IMG/VR virus record: IMGVR_UViG_3300044675_003261
Location: 1 to 41,949 of that record
Reading direction: 5' to 3' (one strand)
Length of the DNA: 41,949 nucleotides
Source of the DNA: a virus
Position 1 is the first letter of the stretch. The number at the start of each line of letters is the position of its first letter. A program made the position numbers and the translations under genes. Below the pieces are notes generated by a model that did no database searches, was not told the origin of the DNA, and saw nothing but the letters and a program-made list of their open reading frames with translations. Positions 12,201 to 20,080 of this stretch are shown one piece after another.

Positions 12201-13731
12201 GGTCCGCCCAACGGGCAGCACCATGCTTACGGGCCCCGTGGGTTTAAACAAAAACGTGAGTGAAGTTGACCAGCTGTTGCAAAGCGGTGTGAGCAATGCC
12301 AAAAGCGCTGCGGGTCAAAACGAGGGCCAGCAAAAACTCCTTGAAGATTTTTGGGGCAAGAAAGCCCGCAATTACTTTGAACGCCAATTTGGCACGCCGG
12401 ACGACCCAATTATGGAAGGCATCAAAGCAGGGACGCTCAAGGGCACAGCATTGTCTTCCGACTTAAAGGCAGGGTTCCCCGAGCACCTTATTGAGTCCAT
12501 GTCACTTGGGAAAACGCGGTCAAAGGAGGGCGCTCGTTCAACCCCTGAGTTTGTGGGACCTGGCAAAGCTGAAACTCGGTTTTTTCCAAAACACCCCAGA
12601 GCAATCGAGGACTTTACACAGCGGTATGACACGGCCACGGGGCTTAGAGGCAACCTAATCACCACCAACCCTGCCGCAGCTGACCCAGACTACAATTTAA
12701 TTACCTCCGAAGGCCGGGCCATGGGCCGTGCAGCTTCGGAAGCTGCGGCAGACAAGATGCTCAACCAAGGCATGCGCCCTGAACTGATCAACCCTGAGGT
12801 CGGTGTCACAACCCGTTCTGTTAAGGACCCTGAGCGCATCGTGAGTGACAACAGCACCCGTTCGGCCAAGGACCTGTACGAAGCCTTTGAGGAGTCCTCC
12901 GCTTACAACAAGCTGACGCCAGAGCAACAACTTGAGTGGGCTAACACTCAATATGGCAGTGGCCGTAGCGCGTTGAGGGGCATGCAACCGCCGGAAATTG
13001 GGCCAAACTTGCTGGGCGAGAACGTGCGCACCGCCATTGAAAAGGGCGAGCCTGTGTACGACATCAATTACATGGGCAAAACCTTGCAGTCTTTGTTTAA
13101 GCCTGACAACATTAACGAGTACTTGGCCGGCCTGCCTCCCCGCGAGCTTGCCAACATTCGCTTTGAAGATGCAGTACGCGGCGGATTAAAGATTGGTGAA
13201 AAGCAGTTCAAAATGCAGGGATACGTTGACCGTATCAAATCGGGCAAACCTGTGGCAGACAACGTGTTTTCTGAGGGCGTAGGCAAGCCTCTAATACAAT
13301 TTGGCGAGGGCTCAGGACTTGATGGGTTCGCTTGGAAGCGTATTGAAAAACGCGAGGCCACCATACCAGAAGGGGCGTATGTAGGCCACTCCGTAGGCGG
13401 ATATGAGACGGGTGGAGTAGGGTATACAACCGACAAGCGCAATGGCTTTAACACAGGCAAGTGGCAGGTATATACTCTACGTGACAACAGAAATAGACCT
13501 GTCAACACAATTGAGGCAAAAATGCTTGATGAGGATACGCTTGTTGTAACGCAGATTAAGGGCAATGGCCGGGCTACGGGCAACACCGCTCCGGAAAAGT
13601 ATGACGGAGCCGTTTTGAAGTTTCTTCAAGACTACTTAAAACCAGTAGCCATTGAAGAGTCGGACAGCCTCCTGACTCCTTTGTTGCAAAACTACAAAAT
13701 AGAGCTTGGCGCATCGCCACGTGCTCGATAA
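9241..13731 (+). CDS. large multi-domain virion-associated protein (polyvalent-protein-like)
   Basis: A 1496-residue protein between terminase and portal. Residues 1-180 are rich in glutamine and tyrosine (repeats of YNPYQQQ). Residues 180-340 are charged helices with AEGGEV motifs. Residues 341-402 are PVAPP repeats. Residues 409-469 and 608-668 are a duplicated 61-residue block (AIGSPDMP, SPTMLGGQQNAG, YSPGAP). Residues 860-1000 form a helical region. Residues 1340-1470 carry VGHSVGGY (1381-1388), VYTLRDNRNRP and VTQIKGNGRATG. This matches a C-terminal module seen in large phage proteins, in which the motif is usually GHCVGGY. It is probably packaged and injected with the DNA, a role inferred from position and architecture. 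Confidence 0.6.
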   Translation: MKYTTLSDDDMDNVQKFAFGGIANPAQRAFLRASDREYLAERQAELDAFEEQRQSYNTGLAKYQEEVYNPYQQQSQAYNAAAQQYNTDVYNPYQQQYGAYEKAVADFNAGDRTSDYAGPAEPTLARQFDMQAPTAPGSFDMAAPVLPFKEEEIVARQQQAAETARRDAGNRATALNVVSNPDQFNFGSMSIANRFMAEGGEVKRKSAKEMLMEMAEGGEVGIDKNEQARREQTAREQARFLESGLSAEKYAKQEEEREESVRLGIAAREQAAAWASGKSAKEMLAQLREAQLASFLSRTKGGVTVPLSESEAHKDSAKRAQYGRQARKEELARREQGKTNPVAPPVAPPPVAPPPVAPPPVAPPVAPPLVAPPVAPPPVAPPPVAPPVAPPVAPPPVAPPPEAPIFAQPGISPGTTAIGSPDMPLAGALNTLNAIGANPNLSPTMLGGQQNAGVMTDRLGNLIYSPGAPQAVPAASPMPDPIFARPVISAPGVIGSQAEMLPVSGGTASEDFSQLNAVPAASPMPVLNLASNVSSPIAGAPTPLGSAPSTAPREQGGMANGPAALGINAQGPVINTQGLAMPMFNNSGLGGAATNPQSYFSMFNPGPPGISLGATAIGSPDMPMYGAMNTMNAMGSSPNLSPTMLGGQQNAGFMTDRLGNRIYSPGAPLLYGFAKGGLADATATANAYTMEDEEDVPVDTDPVGSAKKMLAAIKPSKKSAPSPIAKSIKKSGGASASKEMDMAYQPLSSAKEQVPELRDSRSARAQMEAMAEAYKLRAQAATQQSKGFIRDTMNAPTLDRPNLGKNTLTAKRFNEGGEVELTQEEIDAASKPAFVTPKSGIGRKEGPISQALKSGEAYVNVAKGLTEMPYNLAGAPMDLAMLARQGLTGQAPAGQVGTSDYIKNKMTELGIRQAPPTDPTAKGFYTAGDLLSNLVNPASVPRKVGPAIEKGVKAGATEVGRQLDRAIMDSAGPLAGVVPDAARPMYAVRPTGSTMLTGPVGLNKNVSEVDQLLQSGVSNAKSAAGQNEGQQKLLEDFWGKKARNYFERQFGTPDDPIMEGIKAGTLKGTALSSDLKAGFPEHLIESMSLGKTRSKEGARSTPEFVGPGKAETRFFPKHPRAIEDFTQRYDTATGLRGNLITTNPAAADPDYNLITSEGRAMGRAASEAAADKMLNQGMRPELINPEVGVTTRSVKDPERIVSDNSTRSAKDLYEAFEESSAYNKLTPEQQLEWANTQYGSGRSALRGMQPPEIGPNLLGENVRTAIEKGEPVYDINYMGKTLQSLFKPDNINEYLAGLPPRELANIRFEDAVRGGLKIGEKQFKMQGYVDRIKSGKPVADNVFSEGVGKPLIQFGEGSGLDGFAWKRIEKREATIPEGAYVGHSVGGYETGGVGYTTDKRNGFNTGKWQVYTLRDNRNRPVNTIEAKMLDEDTLVVTQIKGNGRATGNTAPEKYDGAVLKFLQDYLKPVAIEESDSLLTPLLQNYKIELGASPRAR
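10261..10446 (+). repeat. in-gene proline-rich (PVAPP) repeat tract
   Basis: About 12 imperfect units of GTAGCTCC(A/G)CC(G/T) encode PVAPP/PPVAPP within the 1496-residue protein. It should form an extended polyproline linker. The near-identical DNA copies make length change by slippage likely between relatives. Confidence 0.85.
10465..11244 (+). repeat. in-gene duplication of a 61-codon block
   Basis: Two blocks, about 10465-10647 and 11062-11244, encode nearly the same 61 residues. Both start PGIS and contain TAIGSPDMP, NLSPTMLGGQQNAG, MTDRLGN and IYSPGAP, and they are separated by about 415 bases. Differences are scattered substitutions, so the duplication is not very recent. Confidence 0.85.
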
Positions 13732-13740
13732 GGAACACAC

Positions 13741-16071
13741 ATGGCAATCGAAAAAGCAATGAACCGGATGCCCACCCTTGAGGTGGTAATAGGCGGCGGC
13801 ATCCCAGGACCCCAGTCAGACATTGAAATTATTATTGAAGAGGACGGTGGGGCCGTCGTGGAGATGGGTGAACAAGACGCCGAGGAGGTGGACTTTTACG
13901 CCAACTTAGCAGAGGTCATTGACCCAGATGACACGGCCATAATGGGCTTGGACGTTGCCGCTTTGTTTGAGGCCGATAAGGGCTCACGCTCCGATTGGGA
14001 GCAGATGTACGCTAAAGGCCTTGATCTGCTCGGCTTGCGCATTGAAGAGCGCACCAAGCCCTTTCGTGGAGCCTCTGGCGCTACGCATCCAATGCTCACT
14101 GAGGCCATCATTCAGTTCCAAGCACAGGCTTTCAAAGAACTAATGCCGGCTGGGGGCCCTGTCCGCACGCAGATTATGGGCAAAGAGACGGTGGAAAAGT
14201 TCCAGCAGGCCGGCCGTGTGCAGGATTTTATGAACTACCAGATCACCACGGTGATGGAAGAGTACACGCCTGAGTTTGACCAGCAGCTTTTTTACACGGG
14301 CTACGGCGGTTCGACCTTTAAAAAGGTCTACTACGACTTTCAACTAGGCCGCATGGTGTCCAAATTGTGCCTAGCCGACGATGTTTACATCCCCTACAAC
14401 GGCTCAAGCGTCGTGTCCCAGTGCCCACGGCTCACGCACCGTATTGCGATGGACTCAAACGAGTACCGCAAGCGTGCTTTGGCGGGCGAATACCTTGACC
14501 TTCCGGTTGAAACGTATGCCGCGCCGTCAGACCCGGGCCACATCCAGTCTGCAATTGACAAAATTACCGGGATTCAACCCACAACCAACGAAGGCGAAGT
14601 GTTTTTGTTGGAGCAAATGGTTGATTTAGACCTTCCAGGCTTTGAAGACAAAGACGAAAAGGGTGCCCCAACCGGGATCAAGCTGCCATACGTAGTGACT
14701 TTGGTCGAAGACAGCCTAAAAGTGGTTGGAATTCGCCGAAATTGGAAAGAAGACGACAAAAAGAAGAACCGTCGCAACTACTACATTCACTATGTGTTGG
14801 TTGAGGGCCCGGGGGCATATGGTTTGGGTTTTGTGCACTTAATTGGGGGCCTTAGCAGGGCTGCAACCAGCGCTTTGCGTCAGTTAATCGACGCTGGTAC
14901 GCTTGCAAACCTGCCCGCAGGCTTTAAAGCCAAAGGAGCACGGATCGCGGACGACTCTACGCCGATCCAACCGGGTGAATGGCGCGACATTGACGCCGGT
15001 GGAGCCGAGCTGGCCGGGTCCTTGATGCCTTTGCCGTACAAAGAGCCAAGCCAGACCTTGTTCGGCCTGCTAGGCTTTCTTGTAGACGCCGGAAAACGGT
15101 TGTCGAGCACTGCCGACATGCAGATTGGCGACGGCAACCAGTACGCGCAGGTCGGAACGACTTTGGCGCTGTTGGAGCGGGGCTCCATGGTCATGTCTTC
15201 CATCCACAAGCGCTTGCACTACGCCCAGACTTTGGAGTTCCGCCTCCTGTTTGAAGGCTTTGGCGAATACTTGGACGACGAGTACCCCTATGAGGTCCCT
15301 GGCGCGAGCCGCAAGATCAAGAAGGCTGACTTCAACACCATGGTGTCGGTGCAGCCTGTGGCTGACCCCAACATCTTTAGCTCCGCGCAACGCATTCAGT
15401 TGGCCCAAATGCAATTGCAGCTGGCCCAAAGCGCTCCGCAGATGCACAACATGTATGAGGCCTACTACCGCATGTATGCGGCCTTAAATGTGCGGGACAT
15501 TGACGGCGTGCTGCTGCCTCAAAACACCAACATGCCTCGCGACCCTGCGTCCGAGAACAGTGACGTGCTTAACAGCATGAAGCTCAAGGCCTTTGCTGGC
15601 CAGCAGCACGACGCCCACATTGCAACCCACCTGATGATGGGCATGTCGCCCCTCGTCCAATCCCTTCCTGCTGCTGCGGGAGAGCTGCAAAAACACATCT
15701 TAGACCACGTTCGTCTTAAGGCGGAAGAAGACGTCGAAGCCGACCTGTTCAAGTCCTACGGTACCGATCCGGATAGGCTGATTTCGCTGATCCAAAAGGA
15801 GGGCATGATTGCCTTGCGCATTGCAAACAACCTGCAGGAAGTTCGCGACCTGCAGGACAGTTTGGCGGGAGGGGAAGAAGGCCCTGACCCCTTGATTAAA
15901 CTTAAGGAAGCTGAAATCCAACAACGAGCCAAGAACGACGAGGCTAAGATTGCCTTAGACCAGCAGAAGCTGGCCTTGGATCAGCAAAAGCAACAGTCGA
16001 CCCTTCAATTCAACCAGCAAAAGTTGCAACTGCAACAGGCCAAACAAACAGGAGGCCGCGATGCCGCGTAA
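13741..16071 (+). CDS. portal protein
   Basis: A 776-residue protein that should form the dodecameric portal ring at the packaging vertex, the docking site for the terminase and later the tail. Recognisable features are the N-terminal region leading into WEQMYAKGLDLLGLRIEERT and the conserved FRGASGATHPMLTEA, typical of portals of marine and freshwater short-tailed phages. The core includes GNQYAQVGTTLALLERGSMV, and the C-terminal part has long helices and a glutamine-rich coiled coil (LDQQKLALDQQKQQ). Length is close to P22-type portals. It follows the 1496-residue gene by nine bases. Its end overlaps the next small gene by 11 bases. Confidence 0.88.
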   Translation: MAIEKAMNRMPTLEVVIGGGIPGPQSDIEIIIEEDGGAVVEMGEQDAEEVDFYANLAEVIDPDDTAIMGLDVAALFEADKGSRSDWEQMYAKGLDLLGLRIEERTKPFRGASGATHPMLTEAIIQFQAQAFKELMPAGGPVRTQIMGKETVEKFQQAGRVQDFMNYQITTVMEEYTPEFDQQLFYTGYGGSTFKKVYYDFQLGRMVSKLCLADDVYIPYNGSSVVSQCPRLTHRIAMDSNEYRKRALAGEYLDLPVETYAAPSDPGHIQSAIDKITGIQPTTNEGEVFLLEQMVDLDLPGFEDKDEKGAPTGIKLPYVVTLVEDSLKVVGIRRNWKEDDKKKNRRNYYIHYVLVEGPGAYGLGFVHLIGGLSRAATSALRQLIDAGTLANLPAGFKAKGARIADDSTPIQPGEWRDIDAGGAELAGSLMPLPYKEPSQTLFGLLGFLVDAGKRLSSTADMQIGDGNQYAQVGTTLALLERGSMVMSSIHKRLHYAQTLEFRLLFEGFGEYLDDEYPYEVPGASRKIKKADFNTMVSVQPVADPNIFSSAQRIQLAQMQLQLAQSAPQMHNMYEAYYRMYAALNVRDIDGVLLPQNTNMPRDPASENSDVLNSMKLKAFAGQQHDAHIATHLMMGMSPLVQSLPAAAGELQKHILDHVRLKAEEDVEADLFKSYGTDPDRLISLIQKEGMIALRIANNLQEVRDLQDSLAGGEEGPDPLIKLKEAEIQQRAKNDEAKIALDQQKLALDQQKQQSTLQFNQQKLQLQQAKQTGGRDAA

Positions 16072-16234
16072 GAAAGGTTCTAGTAAGCCAAAAACCGTGT
16101 CCTTTGCTTCTTCCAAAAAGAGCAAGACTAAAGAAACAACCGGCAAAGGGGTTTTAAAACCTTCGAAAGGGGTTCAGGGCCCTTTTATGGAAATAAAAAA
16201 ACGCGATGCCAACCAGTTAACTAAGATATACTAA
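16061..16234 (+). CDS. very small basic protein
   Basis: A 57-residue, strongly basic protein (MPRKKGSSKPKTVSFASSKK, then SKTKETTGKGVLKPSKG, ending DANQLTKIY). It starts within the last codons of the portal gene behind a perfect GGAGG at 16051-16055, the main evidence that it is real. The lysine/serine-rich composition suggests a nucleic-acid-binding or DNA-condensing virion peptide, but I recognise no family. Easily missed because of its length. Confidence 0.6.
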   Translation: MPRKKGSSKPKTVSFASSKKSKTKETTGKGVLKPSKGVQGPFMEIKKRDANQLTKIY

Positions 16235-16252
16235 ACTGTCAGTGAGTGCTAT

Positions 16253-16281
16253 CAGACGGAGCCTTGTACCGTCTGCTTTTC
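16253..16281 (+). terminator. weak hairpin, possible attenuator or leader structure
   Basis: CAGACGG, a nine-base loop, then CCGTCTG followed by CTTTTC, directly before the ATG at 16282. The T-run is only four bases, so it may be a partial terminator or a structure at the ribosome site rather than a full stop. Confidence 0.4.
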
Positions 16282-16497
16282 ATGGAAACCACCATGCTTG
16301 AATTTGCAGAAGCAGTTCTGAGGGAAATCAGGAAACTTCAGGATCAATCCAGACAGATTGTCCTGAACGGAACCATTACAGATATGGAGCGTTATCGCTA
16401 CATGATGGGTCGCCTTGAGGGTTTGAGGATGGTTGAAGACTCCGTGAAAGATTTGCTTAAAAAAGTCACGGACGATGCCGACGATTTTCTCAAATGA
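16282..16497 (+). CDS. small helical hypothetical protein
   Basis: A 71-residue helical protein (METTMLEFAEAVLREIRKLQ, later MERYRYMMGRLEGLRMVEDS and VKDLLKKVTDDADDFLK) with coiled-coil character. Small proteins of this type, with a tyrosine/methionine/arginine helix RYRYMMGRLEGL, are common beside portal genes; no function is assigned. The start is uncertain: ATG at 16282 or 16294, neither with a strong ribosome site, or an upstream start at 16246. The hairpin just before 16282 may affect translation. Confidence 0.65.
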   Translation: METTMLEFAEAVLREIRKLQDQSRQIVLNGTITDMERYRYMMGRLEGLRMVEDSVKDLLKKVTDDADDFLK

Positions 16498-16507
16498 AAG
16501 GTAACTA

Positions 16508-16981
16508 ATGGAAACCGTAGCTATCCCTGAAATTAACATGACCGCCTTAGAGCGTAAATGGGCCGAGGAGGCAGCCAACAAACCGCCGGCCTTGGACGAC
16601 GCTTATACAGAGCTGGGTTTTGACCCAGAAAAACTTGACCAAGCGGTCATTGACACCATTCCCCAGCCCAGTGGGTGGCGCATTGCCATCCTTCCCTACC
16701 GTGGCGCCGAGAAAAGCAAGGGCGGCATCGTCTTGGCTGAAGAAACTCAGCGCAGAAGTCAGCTTGGCACAGTGTGCGGCTACGTCTTAAAGGTAGGGTC
16801 CTTGGCCTACGCCGATCAATCCAAATTTCCCGCCGGCGCTTGGTGCAAGCAGGGTGATTGGGTTATCTTTGGCCGTTACGCTGGAGCACGCATCCCAATC
16901 GACGGAGGTGAGATTCGTCTCATTAACGACGACGAGGTACTTGGAGTGGTGAATAGCCCAGAAGACATTCTGCACATGTAA
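16508..16981 (+). CDS. GroES-like co-chaperonin with N-terminal extension
   Basis: A 157-residue protein with a Cpn10/GroES domain at residues 53-157. The core starts PSGWRIAILPYRG and contains a mobile loop AEKSKGGIVLAEET (67-80), whose IVL triplet is the GroEL-contacting motif in bacterial GroES. It continues through AWCKQGDWVIFGRYAGARI and ends INDDEVLGVV. Bacterial GroES is about 97 residues; here about 50 extra N-terminal residues (helical, acidic) precede it. It most likely replaces or modifies host GroES so that GroEL can fold capsid proteins, as T4 gp31 does. Its position just before scaffold and capsid genes supports this. Confidence 0.88.
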   Translation: METVAIPEINMTALERKWAEEAANKPPALDDAYTELGFDPEKLDQAVIDTIPQPSGWRIAILPYRGAEKSKGGIVLAEETQRRSQLGTVCGYVLKVGSLAYADQSKFPAGAWCKQGDWVIFGRYAGARIPIDGGEIRLINDDEVLGVVNSPEDILHM

Positions 16982-16993
16982 AGGAGCAATGAC

Positions 16994-17920
16994 ATGAATG
17001 AGCAACTTGAATTTAAGGTAGGGGAGGACGAGAGTCCGGCCACCGTATCAATTGGGGAGGACGGCGCTGCTGAAGTGCTGGACAAGCCCCAAGACCCGCA
17101 GGTAGAGACGTCTTCACAGTCGCCTTCTACCAGTGAGTTGGATCAGTACAGCGATGGCGTCAAAAAACGCATTGACAAGCTGACCGCTCGCCTGCGCGAG
17201 ACCCAGCGCCGCGAGCAAGCCGCCTTAGAGTACGCCAAGAGCGTGCAGGCCCGGTCAAACCAGCTTGAGCAGCAGTTTATGAGCGCAGACTCTGCCCGCT
17301 TAGGCGAGGCCAACGGCCGCGTGCAGACGCAAGTTGTAGCGCTAAAACAGATTATTCGCAAGGCACGTGAAGAAGGCGACATTGACACAGAGACAGAAGC
17401 GCAGCAGCGCCTGACTTCGTTGGCCATGGAGCAGAACCAAATTAGTCAAGCTTCGCAGCAACGCGAACAACAAGCGCAGCAGTGGGCATACCAGCAGCAA
17501 GTCAACGCGCAGCAAGCTGCAGCCCAGCCACAGGCACAAGTACAGCAGGAAATTGACCCACGGGCTGAGGATTGGGCCGAACAAAATTCTTGGTATGGAC
17601 GAGACACTGCAATGACGCACGCTGCGTGGGGAATTCATCGCCAGTTAATTCAAGTCGAGGGATTTGACCCAAACAGCGAAGCGTACTATGATGAGCTTAA
17701 TAATCGTCTGAAACAGACTTTCCCTCAGAAACTGGGTGGCAGTTCGTATCAGGCGCAAACTAACAGGTCCACCAGGCCCGTGCAGACGGTGGCACCTGCA
17801 TCCCGATCTTCGGGTATTAACAATGCACGCCGCACTGTCAGGTTGACCCCAAGTCAAGTTGCAATTGCCAAAAAGCTAGGCGTTCCTATTGAGGAATACG
17901 CTAAATACGTGAAGGATTAA
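16994..17920 (+). CDS. capsid assembly scaffold protein
   Basis: A 308-residue, highly charged helical protein. The acidic N-terminus (residues 1-50) is followed by a coiled coil (VKKRIDKLTARLRETQRREQ onward) and a glutamine/alanine-rich helix (QQREQQAQQWAYQQQ). A C-terminal basic part ends in a small helical unit (LTPSQVAIAKKLGVPIEEYA), typical of phage scaffolds, where it binds the capsid protein. The position between co-chaperonin and capsid genes fits a scaffolding protein that guides procapsid assembly and then leaves. AAGGAG precedes the start; an alternative ATG at 16989 stops after two codons. Confidence 0.8.
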   Translation: MNEQLEFKVGEDESPATVSIGEDGAAEVLDKPQDPQVETSSQSPSTSELDQYSDGVKKRIDKLTARLRETQRREQAALEYAKSVQARSNQLEQQFMSADSARLGEANGRVQTQVVALKQIIRKAREEGDIDTETEAQQRLTSLAMEQNQISQASQQREQQAQQWAYQQQVNAQQAAAQPQAQVQQEIDPRAEDWAEQNSWYGRDTAMTHAAWGIHRQLIQVEGFDPNSEAYYDELNNRLKQTFPQKLGGSSYQAQTNRSTRPVQTVAPASRSSGINNARRTVRLTPSQVAIAKKLGVPIEEYAKYVKD

Positions 17921-17923
17921 GCC

Positions 17924-18403
17924 ATGACTGACGTTAAGATTCCAACTCTCAATCGCTCCACCCGTGGGTCCGAATCCCGCGACACGGATGCGCGACGTAA
18001 GCCTTGGGCTCCACCTTCGCGTCTGGACGCGCCACCCGCGCCTCCGGGATACAAACACCGTTGGATTCGGGCTGAAGCTGGGGGTATTGATGACCGCACG
18101 AACATTGCAGGCAAGCTCCGTGAGGGGTATGAGCTGGTTCGTGGGGACGAGTACCCCGACTATCACGTCCCAACAATAGACGATGGCCGACATGCTGGCG
18201 TTATCAGCGTGGGAGGTCTTCTTCTAGCACGTATTCCGGAAGAAACGGTTGAAGAGCGCAAGGCGTATTACCAACGTAGAGCAAGCGACCAATTGCAGGC
18301 TGCGGATAACGAACTAATGAAGGCCAATGCTCACAACAGCATGACCATTCAGCGTCCGACTCGTCAGTCCCGCGTATCCTTCGGCGGCTCTAACAAGGGC
18401 TAA
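17924..18403 (+). CDS. conserved head-module protein (PPGYxxRWxR)
   Basis: A 159-residue soluble protein starting three bases after the scaffold stop. A disordered basic N-terminus is followed by APPGYKHRWIRAEAGGIDDR, a motif I know from small structural-region proteins of marine short-tailed phages. Then comes a beta-rich middle (VISVGGLLLARIPEETVEER) and a helical C-terminal part. No enzymatic motif. It is probably a minor head or scaffold-associated protein, judged from its place between scaffold and head genes. Confidence 0.65.
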   Translation: MTDVKIPTLNRSTRGSESRDTDARRKPWAPPSRLDAPPAPPGYKHRWIRAEAGGIDDRTNIAGKLREGYELVRGDEYPDYHVPTIDDGRHAGVISVGGLLLARIPEETVEERKAYYQRRASDQLQAADNELMKANAHNSMTIQRPTRQSRVSFGGSNKG

Positions 18404-18431
18404 CGAATCCCTCTTTTTTAAGGAATAACAA

Positions 18432-19010
18432 ATGGCGAACATCGATAAAGCCTTTGGTCTGCGCCCTATCGGTAACCTTTCTGCTACTGGTGCCCAGAAG
18501 CAGTACGGCTACGAGATTGAGGACAACCAAAATGGCGCAATTTTTCAAGGTGACCTAGTTACCATCGTAGGAGGCTATGTTGTTAAATTTGCTCCGGGCA
18601 CGCATGCTGCAGCCTTGGGCGTTTTTAACGGCTGCCAGTACATCGACCCTACCAGTGGCAAGCCCACGTTCAAGAACTTCTACCCAGGTTCTGTCAACAT
18701 CACTTCGGGCAAAATTCAAGCCGATGTGCTCGACGACCCTAGTCAGTTGTTTCTTATCCAAGCAGACGAGGACATTGTGCAAGCTGACATTGGCAAAAAC
18801 GCCGATGTCGTTGGCTCAGGCGGTAGCACCGTAACAGGTGTTTCCTCGATGGAACTCGACTCCTCCACCATCGCAGATACAGCAGCGCTGAACCTGAAGA
18901 TTGTGGGCTTGTATAACGTCCCGGGCAACGCGTTAGGCAACTTTGCAGTTGTCGTTGTGAAAATCAACGAGCATCTGTACGGCAGCACTGGCGTCAAGGC
19001 CGTGACCTAA
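18432..19010 (+). CDS. putative head decoration or minor capsid protein
   Basis: A 192-residue beta-rich, glycine- and valine-rich protein (FQGDLVTIVGGYVVKFAPGT; NALGNFAVVVVKINEH near the C-terminus). The opening MANIDKAFGLRPIGNLSATG is typical of proteins encoded just before the major capsid protein in pelagiphage-like genomes. The content suggests a jelly-roll or beta-barrel decoration protein. AAGGAA lies before the start. It is co-oriented with and 17 bases before the major capsid gene. Its role is inferred from position and fold type. Confidence 0.65.
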   Translation: MANIDKAFGLRPIGNLSATGAQKQYGYEIEDNQNGAIFQGDLVTIVGGYVVKFAPGTHAAALGVFNGCQYIDPTSGKPTFKNFYPGSVNITSGKIQADVLDDPSQLFLIQADEDIVQADIGKNADVVGSGGSTVTGVSSMELDSSTIADTAALNLKIVGLYNVPGNALGNFAVVVVKINEHLYGSTGVKAVT

Positions 19011-19027
19011 TTTAAAGGAACTAAAAA

Positions 19028-19936
19028 ATGGCAATCTCACGTGCACAACTGGTGAAAGAGCTTGAGCCGGGTCTCAACGCTTTGTTCGGTATGGAGTATA
19101 GAAACTACGAGAACCAACACACCCAGATTTACACCATCGAAACTTCAGACCGCGCGTTTGAAGAAGAGGTGATGGAATCTGGCTTTGGTGAAGCCCCTGT
19201 GAAGACCGAAGGCGCTGGCGTTTCGTACGACCAAGCGCAAGAAGTTTACACAGCGCGCTACACCCACGAGACCATCGCTTTGGCGTTCTCGCTGACCGAA
19301 GAAGCCGTTGAGGACAACCTCTACGACCGTCTGTCGGCCCGCTACACCAAGGCATTGGCCCGCTCAATGGCTCAAACCAAGCAGATTAAGGCTGCGGCTG
19401 TGCTAAATGGCGCCTTTACCACCTCTATTGGTGGCGACGGTGTTGTTCTGTGCGCAACCAACCACCCGACTCTGTCTGGCCCTAACTTGGCCAACACCTT
19501 GGCAACCCCTGCCGACTTGTCCGAGACCGCCTTGGAACAAGCTCTGATCGACATTGCTGCGTTTACCGACGAACGCGGCTTGAAGATCGCGGTTCAGGGC
19601 CTGAAGCTCATCATCCCGAAAGAGTTGATGTTCACGGCTGACCGTATCCTAAAGTCCACTCTGCGTGTGGGCACTGCTGACAACGACATCAACGCTGTTC
19701 GCAACATGGGCATGGTGCCTCAGGGTTACGTGGTCAACAACTTCCTGACCGATCCAGAAGCGTTCTTTATTAAGACTGACGCTCCTAACGGCATGAAGAT
19801 GTTTGAGCGCGTGTCGTTGAAAACCGGTTTTGAAGGCGACTTTGATACTGGCAACGTTCGCTACAAGGCTCGTGAGCGCTACAGCTTTGGCTTCAGCGAT
19901 CCACGCGGCTTGTTCGGTTCGCCCGGCGCGGCCTAA
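19028..19936 (+). CDS. major capsid protein
   Basis: A 302-residue protein with the features of Mu/HK97-fold head proteins: an N-terminal helical arm, an extended loop region with VMESGFGEAPVKTEGAGVSY, a long spine helix (EAVEDNLYDRLSARYTKAL, then ARSMAQTKQIKAAAVLN) and the conserved CATNHPTLSG. The C-terminal part contains LIIPKELMFTADRILKS and ends in YSFGFSDPRG. It should assemble the icosahedral shell. AAGGAA precedes the ATG. A strong terminator begins 14 bases after the stop, consistent with a very highly expressed gene at an operon end. Confidence 0.9.
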   Translation: MAISRAQLVKELEPGLNALFGMEYRNYENQHTQIYTIETSDRAFEEEVMESGFGEAPVKTEGAGVSYDQAQEVYTARYTHETIALAFSLTEEAVEDNLYDRLSARYTKALARSMAQTKQIKAAAVLNGAFTTSIGGDGVVLCATNHPTLSGPNLANTLATPADLSETALEQALIDIAAFTDERGLKIAVQGLKLIIPKELMFTADRILKSTLRVGTADNDINAVRNMGMVPQGYVVNNFLTDPEAFFIKTDAPNGMKMFERVSLKTGFEGDFDTGNVRYKARERYSFGFSDPRGLFGSPGAA

Positions 19937-19950
19937 TGGTCGAGTAAATG

Positions 19951-19979
19951 GAAAAAGGGGCCTTGTGCCCCTTTTTCTT
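19951..19979 (+). terminator. strong rho-independent terminator after capsid gene
   Basis: GAAAAAGGGGC (19951-19961), the loop CTTGT and GCCCCTTTTTC (19967-19977) form an 11-pair stem whose 3-prime arm includes the T-run, followed by more T. The A/T arms make it symmetrical, so it could work on both strands. Confidence 0.9.
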
Positions 19980-20080
19980 TTGGTGTATATTGAGCGCATT
20001 CCGGGCCTTCCGGTGTATCAAACAGTCCCGGCTGACGACATGCAGATTGATACGCCTAACTTGCATGTAAGGAAACAATC

